From positions 2,024,001 through 2,088,000 of the forward strand of contig NZ_CP033875.1 of assembly GCF_002742645.2 (NCBI RefSeq): DNA of 64,000 bases, read 5' to 3'. Every line of letters begins with the position of its first letter. Within the stretch, counting starts at the first letter, position 1. The notes beneath the pieces are model-generated. The model saw nothing but the letters and a program-made list of their open reading frames with translations, had not been told where the DNA came from and made no database searches. The position numbers were made by a program, and so were the translations under genes. The stretch comes from Caulobacter sp. FWC26 (lineage in GTDB: Bacteria; Pseudomonadota; Alphaproteobacteria; Caulobacterales; Caulobacteraceae). Shown in pieces: positions 8,753 through 17,078 of this stretch.

Positions 8753-9675
8753 CGCCCGCCGGCTACCGCGAGGCGGCTGGTCATCTGCAGGCCGCCTACG
8801 AGATGAGCGAAAGGCGGGCGTGCCGTGTGCTGGGCGTGGATCGGACGAGCGTGCGCTACCAGACGACGCGCCCGGACGACGGCGCCCTGCGCGACCGGCT
8901 GAAGGCCCTGGCTCAGGAGCGTCGCCGGTTCGGCTATCGCCGCCTGCACGTCCTGCTGCGGCGCGAGGGTCATGCGGTCAACAAGAAGCGGGTCCAGCGG
9001 ATCTATCGCGAGGAGCGACTGACGGTGCGCCGGCGGGGCGGTCGGAAGCGAGCAATGGGCACGCGGCGACCACTAGACGTGCCGCTGGCGGCCAACCAGC
9101 GCTGGTCGCTGGACTTCGTCGCAGACCAGATGACGGACGGACGGCGCTTCCGCATCCTGACGGTGATCGACAACTGCACGCGTGAATGCCTGGCGCTGGT
9201 GGCCGACACCTCGCTGTCGGGCGCGCGGGTCGTGCGGGAGTTGGACGCCGTCATCCGGCAGCGGGGCCGGCCCGACACCATCGTCAGCGACAACGGGACG
9301 GAATACACCTCGAACGCGGTCCTGGCCTGGTCCGACGACACCGGCGTCGGCTGGCATTATATCGCGCCCGGCAAGCCCCAGCAGAACGGCTTCAACGAGA
9401 GCTTCAACGGACGCCTGCGCGACGAGTTGCTGAACGAGACGCTGTTCCGATCCCTGCCGCACGCCCGCGCAGTGCTGGAGGCGTGGCGACGCGATTATAA
9501 CGAACGGCGTCCGCACTCGAAGCTCGGGTGGTTGACGCCACAGGCTTATGCAGAAGCGCTCAGCGGACAGATCGGCCGGTCCGCTGCGCTGGTTGGGGGC
9601 TGCGCTGACCGGCCTCTTGCCAACCCCGACAACCCCAGTTCAGATCAACCCAGGACTCTCGTTATGGCTGGATGA
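8749..9675 (+). CDS. IS3-family transposase OrfB (DDE integrase domain)
   Basis: About 308 residues from the GTG at 8749, in the -1 frame relative to OrfA; normally it is expressed as the OrfAB fusion through the slip site 8740-8746. The rve-type integrase core shows the acidic residues in [22 protein letters not shown] and the glutamate of [14 protein letters not shown]. The region [15 protein letters not shown] near the end is typical. The frame is uninterrupted, so the element may still be active. Confidence 0.92.
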   Translation: MTPAGYREAAGHLQAAYEMSERRACRVLGVDRTSVRYQTTRPDDGALRDRLKALAQERRRFGYRRLHVLLRREGHAVNKKRVQRIYREERLTVRRRGGRKRAMGTRRPLDVPLAANQRWSLDFVADQMTDGRRFRILTVIDNCTRECLALVADTSLSGARVVRELDAVIRQRGRPDTIVSDNGTEYTSNAVLAWSDDTGVGWHYIAPGKPQQNGFNESFNGRLRDELLNETLFRSLPHARAVLEAWRRDYNERRPHSKLGWLTPQAYAEALSGQIGRSAALVGGCADRPLANPDNPSSDQPRTLVMAG

Positions 9676-9687
9676 GAAACGGGGGTC

Positions 9688-10438
9688 ACGTCAGCAGTTG
9701 AAGACGCAGATTGCCCTGCCGAAAGGAAGCCGTGAGAGCACCCGCGACCGATGAGATCACCGTAACAAGCGTGACCTCGCCTGATGGTGACATGCGGAGA
9801 GGAAGCCCGCGTTGAATCAAGTCAGCGAAGGTCCACGCTGGTGACAGTGCGTACAATAGACCGCCAGTTACGCCGAGGCCGATCATCGACGCGGCGAAGG
9901 GCCACGCCGGCCTCTTGCGCGCAACGCGCTTTATACAGACGAACACGATCGACAGCATAAGCACCAACAAAAGACCGGCAAGCGTCGCAAGGCCCAACAG
10001 AGTGGGAGTAGCAGTGAGGCTTGGCCATGACGCCTCATAGCCGAACCTTGTTTGATCGGCCGCCCATATACCGAAAGCCAAGCCAAGCGGCAGCGCTATA
10101 AGCCTTATCTCCCCATCGCCCAAGCGTGCCAATGACCCGAGAAGACAAGTGTCGTTGATCAGTGCGCCTAGCCCAAATGCGATTGCTCCAACTAAGAGAA
10201 GCCAGTTGATGCTAGTCGACGGCGTGAGAGTAGCGCCCAGCGCTCCAGACCAGACAAGCGGTATCGAGATAAGGCCCGCAGCTGCTGACGCCGCTAGAAA
10301 TCCAACAAACATCCTCGGCGGGCGTCGCTTCTGGATTTCGTGAGCAGCGACGACTAGGCACGTTCCACCTTGATTGGCGGAATACCCAAACCAGAAGGCA
10401 AGCACGCAAAGCAGAAATTCGAGGGCTATCGAAGCCAA
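9688..10438 (-). pseudogene. yeeE: YeeE/YedE sulfur transporter, N-terminal fragment (split by IS3)
   Basis: This encodes the first 250 residues of a YeeE/YedE (DUF395) membrane protein, a family known to import thiosulfate or move other sulfur species. The N-terminus FWFGYSANQGGTCLVVAA matches the family motif with its conserved cysteine, and CLLGSLARLGDGE is the second conserved loop. It begins at TTG 10438 behind AGGT, 31 bp after marR paralogue 3. After the ACGT duplication, the frame stops at TGA (9686-9688) formed with the IS end. A truncated product lacking the last helices is possible but unlikely to work. Confidence 0.85.
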
Positions 10439-10468
10439 TTGTAGACCTGCTCAATCATCTTGTCAGCC

Positions 10469-10996
10469 TCAACGGGCAACGTTTCGGCGCCGGGACCGCC
10501 CTGTCTGGCCCACGGGTCCTGAATGGACTTGTTTTCCGTAGCCGAGCAGTTGGCAGAGGCTGCTAGAGCCGGATTTGTCGAACCCATTAGCTGAAAGCAG
10601 CCGTTCGGATAGAGTGCCGAGGATGTCGAGATCTCCGCGCGACAACGCAGAGACACACTCATCGATGACGCGCTCTCGCGCTTTGAGTAAAGCTCCAGTC
10701 AGACGTTCCCCCGAACCGGTGAGGTGGATAAGTCGCGCGCGTTGGTCTGCATTATTCCGGCGTCGTTCCACCAAATCGTCCTGTACCAGTCTGTCGATCA
10801 GCCTCACTGTTCCAGCATGCGACAGCCTAATCCGGGTCGCTAGAACACTGATTGGAAGCCCAGGCTCCAAACTCAGAAATATCATCATCGCGGTCGCGGA
10901 GCCGCTGGGTGAAAGCGAGGCCGAGACGCTGGCGATGCTTTCGGCGACCGCCAGCGCCAGAGCACCAAAATGATATTTGGCGACCTCAGGCTCCAT
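10469..10996 (-). CDS. MarR-family regulator, cysteine cluster lost (paralogue 3)
   Basis: The 175-residue winged-helix protein aligns with the two other MarR proteins here (ISVLATRIRLSHAGTVRLID; wing RRNNADQRARLIHL). At the place of the CxxC-x4-CxxC tail it reads LCQLLGYGKQVHSGPVGQ: only the first cysteine remains. ATG 10996 aligns with the other starts; the upstream extension to 11062 covers the operator sites. It lies upstream of yeeE on the same strand and divergent from a LysR gene. It may sense something different or act constitutively. Confidence 0.85.
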   Translation of the reverse strand: MEPEVAKYHFGALALAVAESIASVSASLSPSGSATAMMIFLSLEPGLPISVLATRIRLSHAGTVRLIDRLVQDDLVERRRNNADQRARLIHLTGSGERLTGALLKARERVIDECVSALSRGDLDILGTLSERLLSANGFDKSGSSSLCQLLGYGKQVHSGPVGQTGRSRRRNVAR

Positions 10997-11008
10997 TCCG
11001 AAATAATA

Positions 11009-11023
11009 TATGCGTCGCGCATA
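11009..11023. promoter_or_regulatory. Operator-like palindrome, copy 6
   Basis: TATGCG-TCG-CGCATA reads TATGCG-CGA-CGCATA on the minus strand, identical to copies 1 and 5. It ends 13 bp before the marR paralogue 3 start and overlaps the minus-strand hexamer TATATT (-10-like). Confidence 0.7.
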
Positions 11024-11044
11024 GACATCAAGATGGGAGAAATG

Positions 11045-11059
11045 TATGACCGACGCATA
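11045..11059. promoter_or_regulatory. Operator-like palindrome, copy 7
   Basis: TATGAC-CGA-CGCATA has a perfect right arm and a left arm changed at two positions. It lies 36 bp from copy 6, nearly the spacing of copies 1 and 2, in the divergent region between marR 3 and a LysR gene. Confidence 0.55.
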
Positions 11060-11240
11060 CATCTCTCACGGATTCGGATATGGTCATGCTCAACAAAGGG
11101 CTCGGCTCGGATTCCACATCTGGGATCGATACGCATGCAACCTTTTCATGCGCGAGGCGGCTTGAGCGGGCGCGCTTCCGACGGCTCCGGCTTCTGGGCT
11201 CGATCTCCTGCAAGCGGGCCACAGCCATGGGAAAAGTGTC

Positions 11241-12140
11241 ATGCCCGATCTGACGCTGGACCTTCGATACTTGAAGTACGCCGTTCAGGTCGCTGAGGCG
11301 GGTAGTTTTCGACGCGCGGCCGAGCGCCTTGCGATATCGCAATCCACCGTGAGCCGTCGGGTTCAGATACTTGAGCGCCAGCTTGGGTGCTCGCTATTCC
11401 ACCGCACGCGATCAGGCGCTGATTTGACGCCCGAGGGGGAACGCTTCCTTCAGCAGGCGGTAGTGGGTGCGAGATTCCTTCGCGAAGCCGCGACGGAAAT
11501 CCGCACTACACGGAAGCAGACGACCGGTGTCGTCAGGTTCGGAATGCTCGAAGCATTTCCCGCGTGCCCTATCATCGACCTTCTAGCGAGCTTCCGGCTC
11601 CGATACCCGACGATTGAGGTCAAACTCGAGGAAGGAACGTCAGAAGCAAACACACTGGGTGTCAGACGGGGGTTGCTAGACGCGGCAATCAGCCTGGGCG
11701 CGGCTAGAGACCCTGCGCTCCAAATCCGACGCCTATGTGAACCGGATCTGTTCGTCGCGCTGTCCCCAGGTCACAAATTGGCATCGCGGCCTAATCTCGT
11801 CTGGGATGACCTCTGCGGAGAAATCTTTCTGTCCCGCTCCGATGGGGCCGGACGAGAACTCGCTGCGATGCTGCGACGGATGGTCGGGGCGGTCGAGAGT
11901 GCCGTCCAACTTTCAATTCAACAGGTCAGTCGAGAGACCCTGCTGACGATGGTCGAACAGGGGTTTGGGGTTACCATCACGAGTGCGGTTCGCCGTCCAG
12001 ACCTTGCTCTGGTGCCACTTCGATCCAGCCGGGCGCCGACCGCAGCAATGATCTCGTCTAGCGACAACGATAATCCAGCGCTGCCCCTTCTACTGAAGTG
12101 TTTCGACGCTCTACCCGGTATGAAAGTAGGCGCCGCCTAA
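11241..12140 (+). CDS. LysR-family transcriptional regulator
   Basis: The 299-residue full-length LysR protein has an N-terminal helix-turn-helix (LKYAVQVAEAGSFRRAAERL, then SQSTVSRRVQILERQLG). A periplasmic-binding-like effector domain follows from about residue 95. It starts at ATG 11241 and is divergent from marR 3 with palindromes 6 and 7 between. Its stop codon (12138-12140) overlaps the stop of the convergent DUF2274 gene by 2 bp, so it sits exactly at the end of the trb operon. It could belong to the transfer backbone or to the cargo. Confidence 0.9.
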   Translation: MPDLTLDLRYLKYAVQVAEAGSFRRAAERLAISQSTVSRRVQILERQLGCSLFHRTRSGADLTPEGERFLQQAVVGARFLREAATEIRTTRKQTTGVVRFGMLEAFPACPIIDLLASFRLRYPTIEVKLEEGTSEANTLGVRRGLLDAAISLGAARDPALQIRRLCEPDLFVALSPGHKLASRPNLVWDDLCGEIFLSRSDGAGRELAAMLRRMVGAVESAVQLSIQQVSRETLLTMVEQGFGVTITSAVRRPDLALVPLRSSRAPTAAMISSSDNDNPALPLLLKCFDALPGMKVGAA

Positions 12141-12379
12141 TCAGCCTTCCGCTGCGTGGACGCTCGCCGCGCCTTCGCGAAGCCGCGATCTGTAGCGATG
12201 AACCGCTGTAGCATCGGGACGATCAACCGAGCGGGTTCCACCGCCGGCTGGCCTTGCTCGCGGCCCAGGAGGTCCGCGTAATCGGCCAAGTCCTGATGCA
12301 GAGGGGCTGGCAGCTCGACCTGAACCTTTACGGGTTTATCGTCCGCGAGGGGACCTAGCTTGAGCTTAGACATATTCAT
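12137..12379 (-). CDS. DUF2274 protein, last gene of the trb operon
   Basis: The 80-residue protein has a short ribbon-helix-helix-like pattern (KVQVELPAPLHQDLADYADLLGRE). DUF2274 genes regularly follow trbI in alphaproteobacterial ICEs. Its ATG overlaps the trbI stop (ATGA), so it is translationally coupled. Its function is unknown; it may be a small regulator of the transfer operon. Confidence 0.85.
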   Translation of the reverse strand: MNMSKLKLGPLADDKPVKVQVELPAPLHQDLADYADLLGREQGQPAVEPARLIVPMLQRFIATDRGFAKARRASTQRKAD

Positions 12380-13596
12380 TCCCCATAGGGTTCGAGCACG
12401 AGATCACGCGTTACGATGACGCGGACTGGGTAGCCTGGGCGAATTGTGAGAGTGGGCGCCACGTTGAGCTGACGGCGGACGATCTGCTGTCCGGCGTCAT
12501 TGATCGTGTCCTGGCCGCCATTGCGGATCGCCTGGATAAGCCGGTCATCATTATCGACGGCAAGTTCGGCGCCAACGCTGAGGAGCGTCGAAAGTCCTGC
12601 CGCCTTGGCGAGATCCCACCAATGGTAATCCACCCCATCCTGCAGGCCGGCATATCCCTCGGCGTCGGCACCAGGCTGGCGCTCGAGAACGATCGAGCGA
12701 CCATTCGGAAAGATCAGCCGGTTCCAGACAAGCAGCACACGGCTTTGCCCGAACTGCACATTGTTGTCGTACTGGCCGATGACGCGCGTGCCCTGTGGCA
12801 CGAGCAGGATGCGTCCTGTGGGACTGTCGTAGATGTTTTCGGTCACCTGGGCGGTGATCTGGCCCGGGAGGTCCGATCGGATGCCGGTTATGAGTGCCGC
12901 CGAGATGACTGCGCCGGCCTGAAGGATGTTCGGCGACGCCGGAGCAACGACGCGATCGGGAGACACCGTTCGTCGATCGGTGGCCGCGTTGAGAAAGGCG
13001 TTCTGACGATCCTGTGCGGAGGGAGTTGCTGGCGGCGGCGCGAGGCCAAGGCTCGCCAAATCCGGTGCGGGCGGGAGTGCCGGGGCCGCCCCCGCCGCAG
13101 CGGGCGCACCCCGGCTTTCCGATCCGGAGAATAGGCGACTCGTCCGCGCGGTCTCGATCTCCTGTAGGCGCCGCTGCTCTTCCGGGCTGATGCCGGGATT
13201 GGGCGTGGCGATGCCAGGGGTCGGCACTGGCTGGCCGCGATCCTGTGTGCTGAGGATAGGCCGGCCGAGGTCTCCGGGAAGCGGCGGACCAAGCCGCGGC
13301 ACGCCAGCATAGTCTCGCGGTAGCCCGGCCAGGCCATCGGCTGTGGAGCGGTTCTCGGTGGAATACAGCTCCTCATTCGGCCGGGCGCCGTCCCGCGTTT
13401 GAAGCGCGTAAATCAATGCGCCGCCAAGCCCGACGCTGGCGATCAGGCCGAGCCCTGCCAACACCTTACGCGACAGCCGCGTCACACGCGGCGGCTCGGC
13501 CCGCAGCCGCATTGGCGCGGGACCGGCGGGTTCGCCGGTCAAGGGCTGCGGATCGTCGTCCGGGGCATCCCCACTCCGGGGCGGGCTCTCGCTCAC
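12376..13596 (-). CDS. trbI: TrbI / VirB10-type conjugal transfer protein
   Basis: The 406-residue scaffold spans inner and outer membranes of the mating channel. A proline-rich cytoplasmic N-terminus precedes one membrane helix (VLAGLGLIASVGLGGALIYA, about 45-65). A Pro/Gln-rich periplasmic linker and the C-terminal VirB10 domain follow (AALITGIRSDLPGQI, LVPQGTRVIGQYD, RVLLVWNRLIFPNG). It starts with GTG 13596, overlapping the trbG stop by 4 bp. Confidence 0.95.
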   Translation of the reverse strand: MSESPPRSGDAPDDDPQPLTGEPAGPAPMRLRAEPPRVTRLSRKVLAGLGLIASVGLGGALIYALQTRDGARPNEELYSTENRSTADGLAGLPRDYAGVPRLGPPLPGDLGRPILSTQDRGQPVPTPGIATPNPGISPEEQRRLQEIETARTSRLFSGSESRGAPAAAGAAPALPPAPDLASLGLAPPPATPSAQDRQNAFLNAATDRRTVSPDRVVAPASPNILQAGAVISAALITGIRSDLPGQITAQVTENIYDSPTGRILLVPQGTRVIGQYDNNVQFGQSRVLLVWNRLIFPNGRSIVLERQPGADAEGYAGLQDGVDYHWWDLAKAAGLSTLLSVGAELAVDNDDRLIQAIRNGGQDTINDAGQQIVRRQLNVAPTLTIRPGYPVRVIVTRDLVLEPYGE

Positions 13597-14642
13597 GAGG
13601 TCGGCCTCCCATCGGTGCGGGTGATGCGAACGCGCCGTTGCCGGTCGCCGGAGCCGAACCTCAGTTCGGCCGCGGCGAAGAGCCGATCGACGATCATGTG
13701 ATGGCCGCGGACGCGATAGTTGACCAATTCGGAGGTGTTGCCTTCGGCGCCCACGACGAAGAGCGGGGGCATCTCGCCCTGGCCGATGCCGCGCGGGAAC
13801 TCAATGAAGACCTGTCGGCCGTCGTCAAAGGCGCGGAGCGGCCTCCACGGCGCGCGGTCCCCCTCGATTGCGTAGCGGAAGTTGACGTTGGCGAGATCGA
13901 CGCCGCTCGCCACGGGTTGGGCGGCTTGCGCCTCGGCATTCTGCCGACGCAATGCGATAAGCTGATCCTGTGGATACTGCCACGAGACCGATGCCATATA
14001 GGTCCGCTCGGTCGAGCGAAGCTCCATGTGATAAGTGCGCATGTTGGTGTTGATGACGAGGTTGGTCATCAGGTCGGCCCGTGTCGGCTTCACCAGGATG
14101 TGGACTTGGCGCGTCGCACCCGATCCGCTCTCGGTGTCGCCGATGATCCACCGTACCGTGTCGCCTGCGGCGACGGGTCCTGCGCCGACGAGCTGCTCGC
14201 CGGGCTGGAGCGCGATGTCAGTGATCTGTCCGACCGCCGTATAGACTTGGTAGAGCGCACCCTGCGTCCAGGGATAGACCTGCATCGAATTGATAAATCC
14301 ATCACGCACCGGCTGGACGCGGGCCGCCTCGTTGGCCTGGTTGACGCGCGCCGTCGGGTTGGCCGGCTCGGGCGCGCGTCGCGTCTCCGGCACGCGCTGC
14401 AACTGGCCGGGTAGCGGGAGCGGCCGCGGCAGCTCGACCACAGTGACGGGCGCTGGTGGATCGACGGTCTGCACCGCGGGAGCCGCGTTGTCGTAGGATA
14501 TTTCAGGCGGGGGGTTGGTCGTAGCGCAGCCGGCGAGTGCGGTTGTCGCCAGCAGGACCATCGGGATTGCGGCCCTGCGGAGAGCCGGGAATACGAATGT
14601 GTGTAAAGCCGGGCTTCCGGCTTTACGGAAAGACGGCTTCAT
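13593..14642 (-). CDS. trbG: TrbG / VirB9-type conjugal transfer lipoprotein
   Basis: About 349 residues from ATG 14642, which overlaps the trbF stop; a longer frame upstream of it is ignored because it would lie inside trbF. The export signal ends in a lipobox (TTALAGC). The CagX/VirB9 domain follows (VYPWTQGALYQVYTAVGQIT, then GDTVRWIIGD). It forms the outer-membrane core with TrbI. The first 13 codons contain a palindromic repeat shared with the helicase gene at 41649-41685. Confidence 0.93.
   Translation of the reverse strand: MKPSFRKAGSPALHTFVFPALRRAAIPMVLLATTALAGCATTNPPPEISYDNAAPAVQTVDPPAPVTVVELPRPLPLPGQLQRVPETRRAPEPANPTARVNQANEAARVQPVRDGFINSMQVYPWTQGALYQVYTAVGQITDIALQPGEQLVGAGPVAAGDTVRWIIGDTESGSGATRQVHILVKPTRADLMTNLVINTNMRTYHMELRSTERTYMASVSWQYPQDQLIALRRQNAEAQAAQPVASGVDLANVNFRYAIEGDRAPWRPLRAFDDGRQVFIEFPRGIGQGEMPPLFVVGAEGNTSELVNYRVRGHHMIVDRLFAAAELRFGSGDRQRRVRITRTDGRPTS
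14603..14639. repeat. Palindromic repeat inside the trbG signal sequence (copy A)
   Basis: A 37-bp element containing AAAGCCGG/CCGGCTTT and TTTACGGAAAG. It is identical at 30 of 37 positions to 41649-41685 in an unrelated gene. It is read in frame in both genes, giving KPSFRKAGSPAL here. Confidence 0.6.
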
Positions 14643-15322
14643 TGCCCAAGCTCCCGTGACCAGTTGATGGCGTTGACGTAGATGCCGAGCGGGTTCGCCC
14701 TCAGCCGATCGGCGTTTCGGGGGACCTGCACGACGATCGTCAGGATCGCAGTCCAGCGGGTTGTCTCGGCGAGCTGGCCGTTCTCGTAGCGGCGCTCCAC
14801 CCACGCGACGCGGAAGCTGTCCGGCGAAGCGCGGATGACGCTGGAGACGTCGACGGCGACCTGCTGGCGGCCGACCCGTGTGAACGGGTCGTTGGACCTG
14901 GCGTAGTCGTTCAACGCCATGGCACCGCGATCGGTCGTGAAGTCATACGCGCGCAGCCAGTTTTGCCGCACGATGATCGCGTCGGCCGGGATCGAGCGAA
15001 CCTGCTCGATGAAGCGCGCCAAGTGGAAGGCGATCTGCGGATCGGTCGGACGGTAGTCCGCCTCGGCGGGAGCGACCGCTTGTGCCTGACCGAGTCGATC
15101 GACCTGGACCACCCAAGGAACTATCGTTCCCCGTGCCGACTGCACGACGAGCGCGGTGGCGAAGCCGGCCGACAGGATCAGCGAGCCGAATGCCATCAAG
15201 CGCCAGTTCTTGGCCTGCACGCGCGGGGCGCCGATGCGTTCATCCCAGACCTGGCCGGCACGCTGGTAGGGCGTCTCGGGTTCGGGGGCTTTGCCGTAGT
15301 GGGTAGAGGGTCGTTTGAACAT
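14639..15322 (-). CDS. trbF: TrbF / VirB8-type conjugal transfer protein
   Basis: The 227-residue inner-membrane protein nucleates the transfer channel. Features are a short cytoplasmic N-terminus (YQRAGQVWDERIGAPRVQA), one membrane helix around residues 45-65 and a periplasmic VirB8 domain with FTTDRGAMALNDYAR and the late W.AIL..V pattern. Its ATG overlaps the trbL stop (ATGA). Confidence 0.94.
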   Translation of the reverse strand: MFKRPSTHYGKAPEPETPYQRAGQVWDERIGAPRVQAKNWRLMAFGSLILSAGFATALVVQSARGTIVPWVVQVDRLGQAQAVAPAEADYRPTDPQIAFHLARFIEQVRSIPADAIIVRQNWLRAYDFTTDRGAMALNDYARSNDPFTRVGRQQVAVDVSSVIRASPDSFRVAWVERRYENGQLAETTRWTAILTIVVQVPRNADRLRANPLGIYVNAINWSRELGQ

Positions 15323-16686
15323 CAGCGATCGCCTTCGGACAGGTTGACGGAGGAGCCGCCGCCGTGGGCGTCGCCGGAGCGGACAGCGTGGGCCGTGGCT
15401 TGCACGGCATGGGTCATGTGTTGGGAGCGGCGCATCCGCTGCGCCCAGGCGGGTGGCCCGCCGGCACCGGCGGAACCCGAGGACGCGGCACCGTCACCGG
15501 CAGCGTCACCGCCGATCGAGCCCATGGTGGAGGAGCCGCCCGTCGCCTCGAAGGCGGCCTTGCCGCCCGCGTTGAAGCTGGACTTCATGCTTTCGGCGGC
15601 GCGCGATGCGGCCCGACGCAATGGAGAGACAGCGGCACTTCCGCCAGCGCGGGCAACGCCACCGAGACCGGAAGCGACACCAGCCGCGCCCGACTGACCG
15701 GCAGAGCCAAGGCTGTAAGCGGTCGAAGCGCCGCCGGCGACCGCAGCGCCGCCACGAGCCGCAGCGGCGGCGCCGCCAGCCAGGGCTGCACCTCCGGATG
15801 CGGCGGCACCGACAGCGCCAGCACCGAGTGCGACCATTCCGCCTGCGGCTAGGCCGGTACCAACCGCAGCGCCAGCGCTGAGTTGCGGGCCGCCGGAAAC
15901 GATGCCGCTGGCGATGCCGGGGCCGAAAATTCCCAAACCGAGCAGCGACAAAGCTGCAAGGACGATCGCCATAGCCTCGTCGATCGACGGGTTCTGCCCC
16001 CCGAACCCGGACGTGAACTCGGAAAATAACGTCGAGCCGATGCCGATGATGACGGCGAGCACCAGGACCTTGATGCCGGAGGAAATGACGTTGCCGAGGA
16101 CGCGCTCGGCCATGAAGGCAGACTTCCCGAAAAGACCGAACGGGATGAGCACAAAGCCGGCCAACGTGGTCAGTTTGAATTCGATGAGCGTGACGAACAG
16201 CTGGATCGCGAGAATGAAGAAGGCGAGCAGCACCAGCACCCATGCGAGGAACATGCAGGCGATCTGGATGAAGTTCTCAAAGAAGGACCAGTAGCCCATC
16301 AGGCTGGAGATCGAGTCGAGCAGCGGCCGGCCAGCATCCAAGCCGGTTTGGGCGACCTTGCCCGGGCGCATCAGGTCGGCGGTCGAGAAGCTCGTGCCGC
16401 TTGCCTTCAGACCTAGACCGGCGAAGCTCTCGAAGATGATCCGGGCGAGGTTGTTCCAGTTGCCAATGATGTAGGCGAAGACACCGACGAACAGCGTCTT
16501 CTTCACCAGCCGCGCTACGATGTCGTCGTCGGCGCCCCACGACCAGAACAGCGCCGCAAGCGTCACGTCGATGACGATGAGGGTGGTTGCGATGAAGGCG
16601 ACTTCGCCGCTGAGGAGGCCGAACCCGCTGTCGATATAGCGGGTGAAAACCTCGAGGAAGTGGTCGATGACGCCGGTGCTGCCCAT
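15322..16686 (-). CDS. trbL: TrbL / VirB6-type conjugal transfer membrane protein
   Basis: The 454-residue polytopic protein starts MGSTGVIDHFLEVFTRYID. Five or six hydrophobic helices lie between residues 25 and 280. A Gly/Ala/Ser-rich low-complexity region (about 280-400) and a His/Gly-rich tail follow. ATG 16686 is chosen rather than 16770, because the upstream extension would lie inside trbK-alt. The protein forms part of the inner-membrane pore for DNA transfer. Confidence 0.93.
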   Translation of the reverse strand: MGSTGVIDHFLEVFTRYIDSGFGLLSGEVAFIATTLIVIDVTLAALFWSWGADDDIVARLVKKTLFVGVFAYIIGNWNNLARIIFESFAGLGLKASGTSFSTADLMRPGKVAQTGLDAGRPLLDSISSLMGYWSFFENFIQIACMFLAWVLVLLAFFILAIQLFVTLIEFKLTTLAGFVLIPFGLFGKSAFMAERVLGNVISSGIKVLVLAVIIGIGSTLFSEFTSGFGGQNPSIDEAMAIVLAALSLLGLGIFGPGIASGIVSGGPQLSAGAAVGTGLAAGGMVALGAGAVGAAASGGAALAGGAAAAARGGAAVAGGASTAYSLGSAGQSGAAGVASGLGGVARAGGSAAVSPLRRAASRAAESMKSSFNAGGKAAFEATGGSSTMGSIGGDAAGDGAASSGSAGAGGPPAWAQRMRRSQHMTHAVQATAHAVRSGDAHGGGSSVNLSEGDR

Positions 16687-16690
16687 GATG

Positions 16691-17068
16691 CTATCGCGCC
16701 TCGTCGAGCTCAGGCGTGGCGGGCGTCGCGGCTGGTGCGTTGCTTCGTTCGGACTGAGGCGTGAGGCCATCGCGCTGCGCGGGCGGCATGTCCGGCAACC
16801 GCTCGGCGGGCCGCGCGCCAGGCGCGAGGAAGCGGTGACGGTTTTCCGCCCAGGCGCGTAGGCAAGCTGAATCGCGCGGGCCGGCTTCGCCGAGCGCCTG
16901 GCAACGGATCAACTCGTCACGCAGCGGATCGCTCTGCGATTGAGTGGCGCGGCCGGACGGCCATAGCTCGGGCGGCTCCTCCTTCCGGGTCATCTCGATC
17001 GCCGTGGCGGTGACCGCGACCGCGACGAATACAACCGCCCCGACCCGCGCGAGCATCTTGCCGTCCAT
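16691..17068 (-). CDS. TrbK-alt family putative entry-exclusion protein
   Basis: The 125-residue protein has one N-terminal membrane helix (LARVGAVVFVAVAVTATAIE) and a conserved core RDELIRCQALGEAGPRDSACLRAWAENRHRFL with two cysteines. It occupies the trbK slot between trbJ and trbL. Proteins of this slot are thought to prevent redundant transfer into cells that already carry the element. ATG 17068 has GAGGA seven bases upstream; GTG 17074 is possible. Confidence 0.85.
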   Translation of the reverse strand: MDGKMLARVGAVVFVAVAVTATAIEMTRKEEPPELWPSGRATQSQSDPLRDELIRCQALGEAGPRDSACLRAWAENRHRFLAPGARPAERLPDMPPAQRDGLTPQSERSNAPAATPATPELDEAR

Positions 17069-17078
17069 GACCACGTCC

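Larger units (their letters stand above)
8428..9687 (+). mobile_element. IS3-family insertion sequence, 1260 bp
   Basis: The ends GACCCCC (8428) and GGGGGTC (9687) are inverted repeats. The element is flanked by the 4-bp direct duplication ACGT (8424-8427 and 9688-9691). It carries the two overlapping frames of an OrfAB transposase with an A6G slip site. Length and layout fit the IS3 family, and a 4-bp duplication suggests the IS407-like branch. It interrupts yeeE on the opposite strand. Confidence 0.92.

Noticed and set aside
8599..9516. Minus-strand frames inside the IS3 element
   Set aside because: Antisense to OrfB, whose DDE motifs are plain.
12622..14414. Long open frames on the strand opposite trbI and trbG
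   Set aside because: High GC at third positions leaves antisense frames open. They match no family, while the minus-strand genes carry clear VirB10 and VirB9 motifs.
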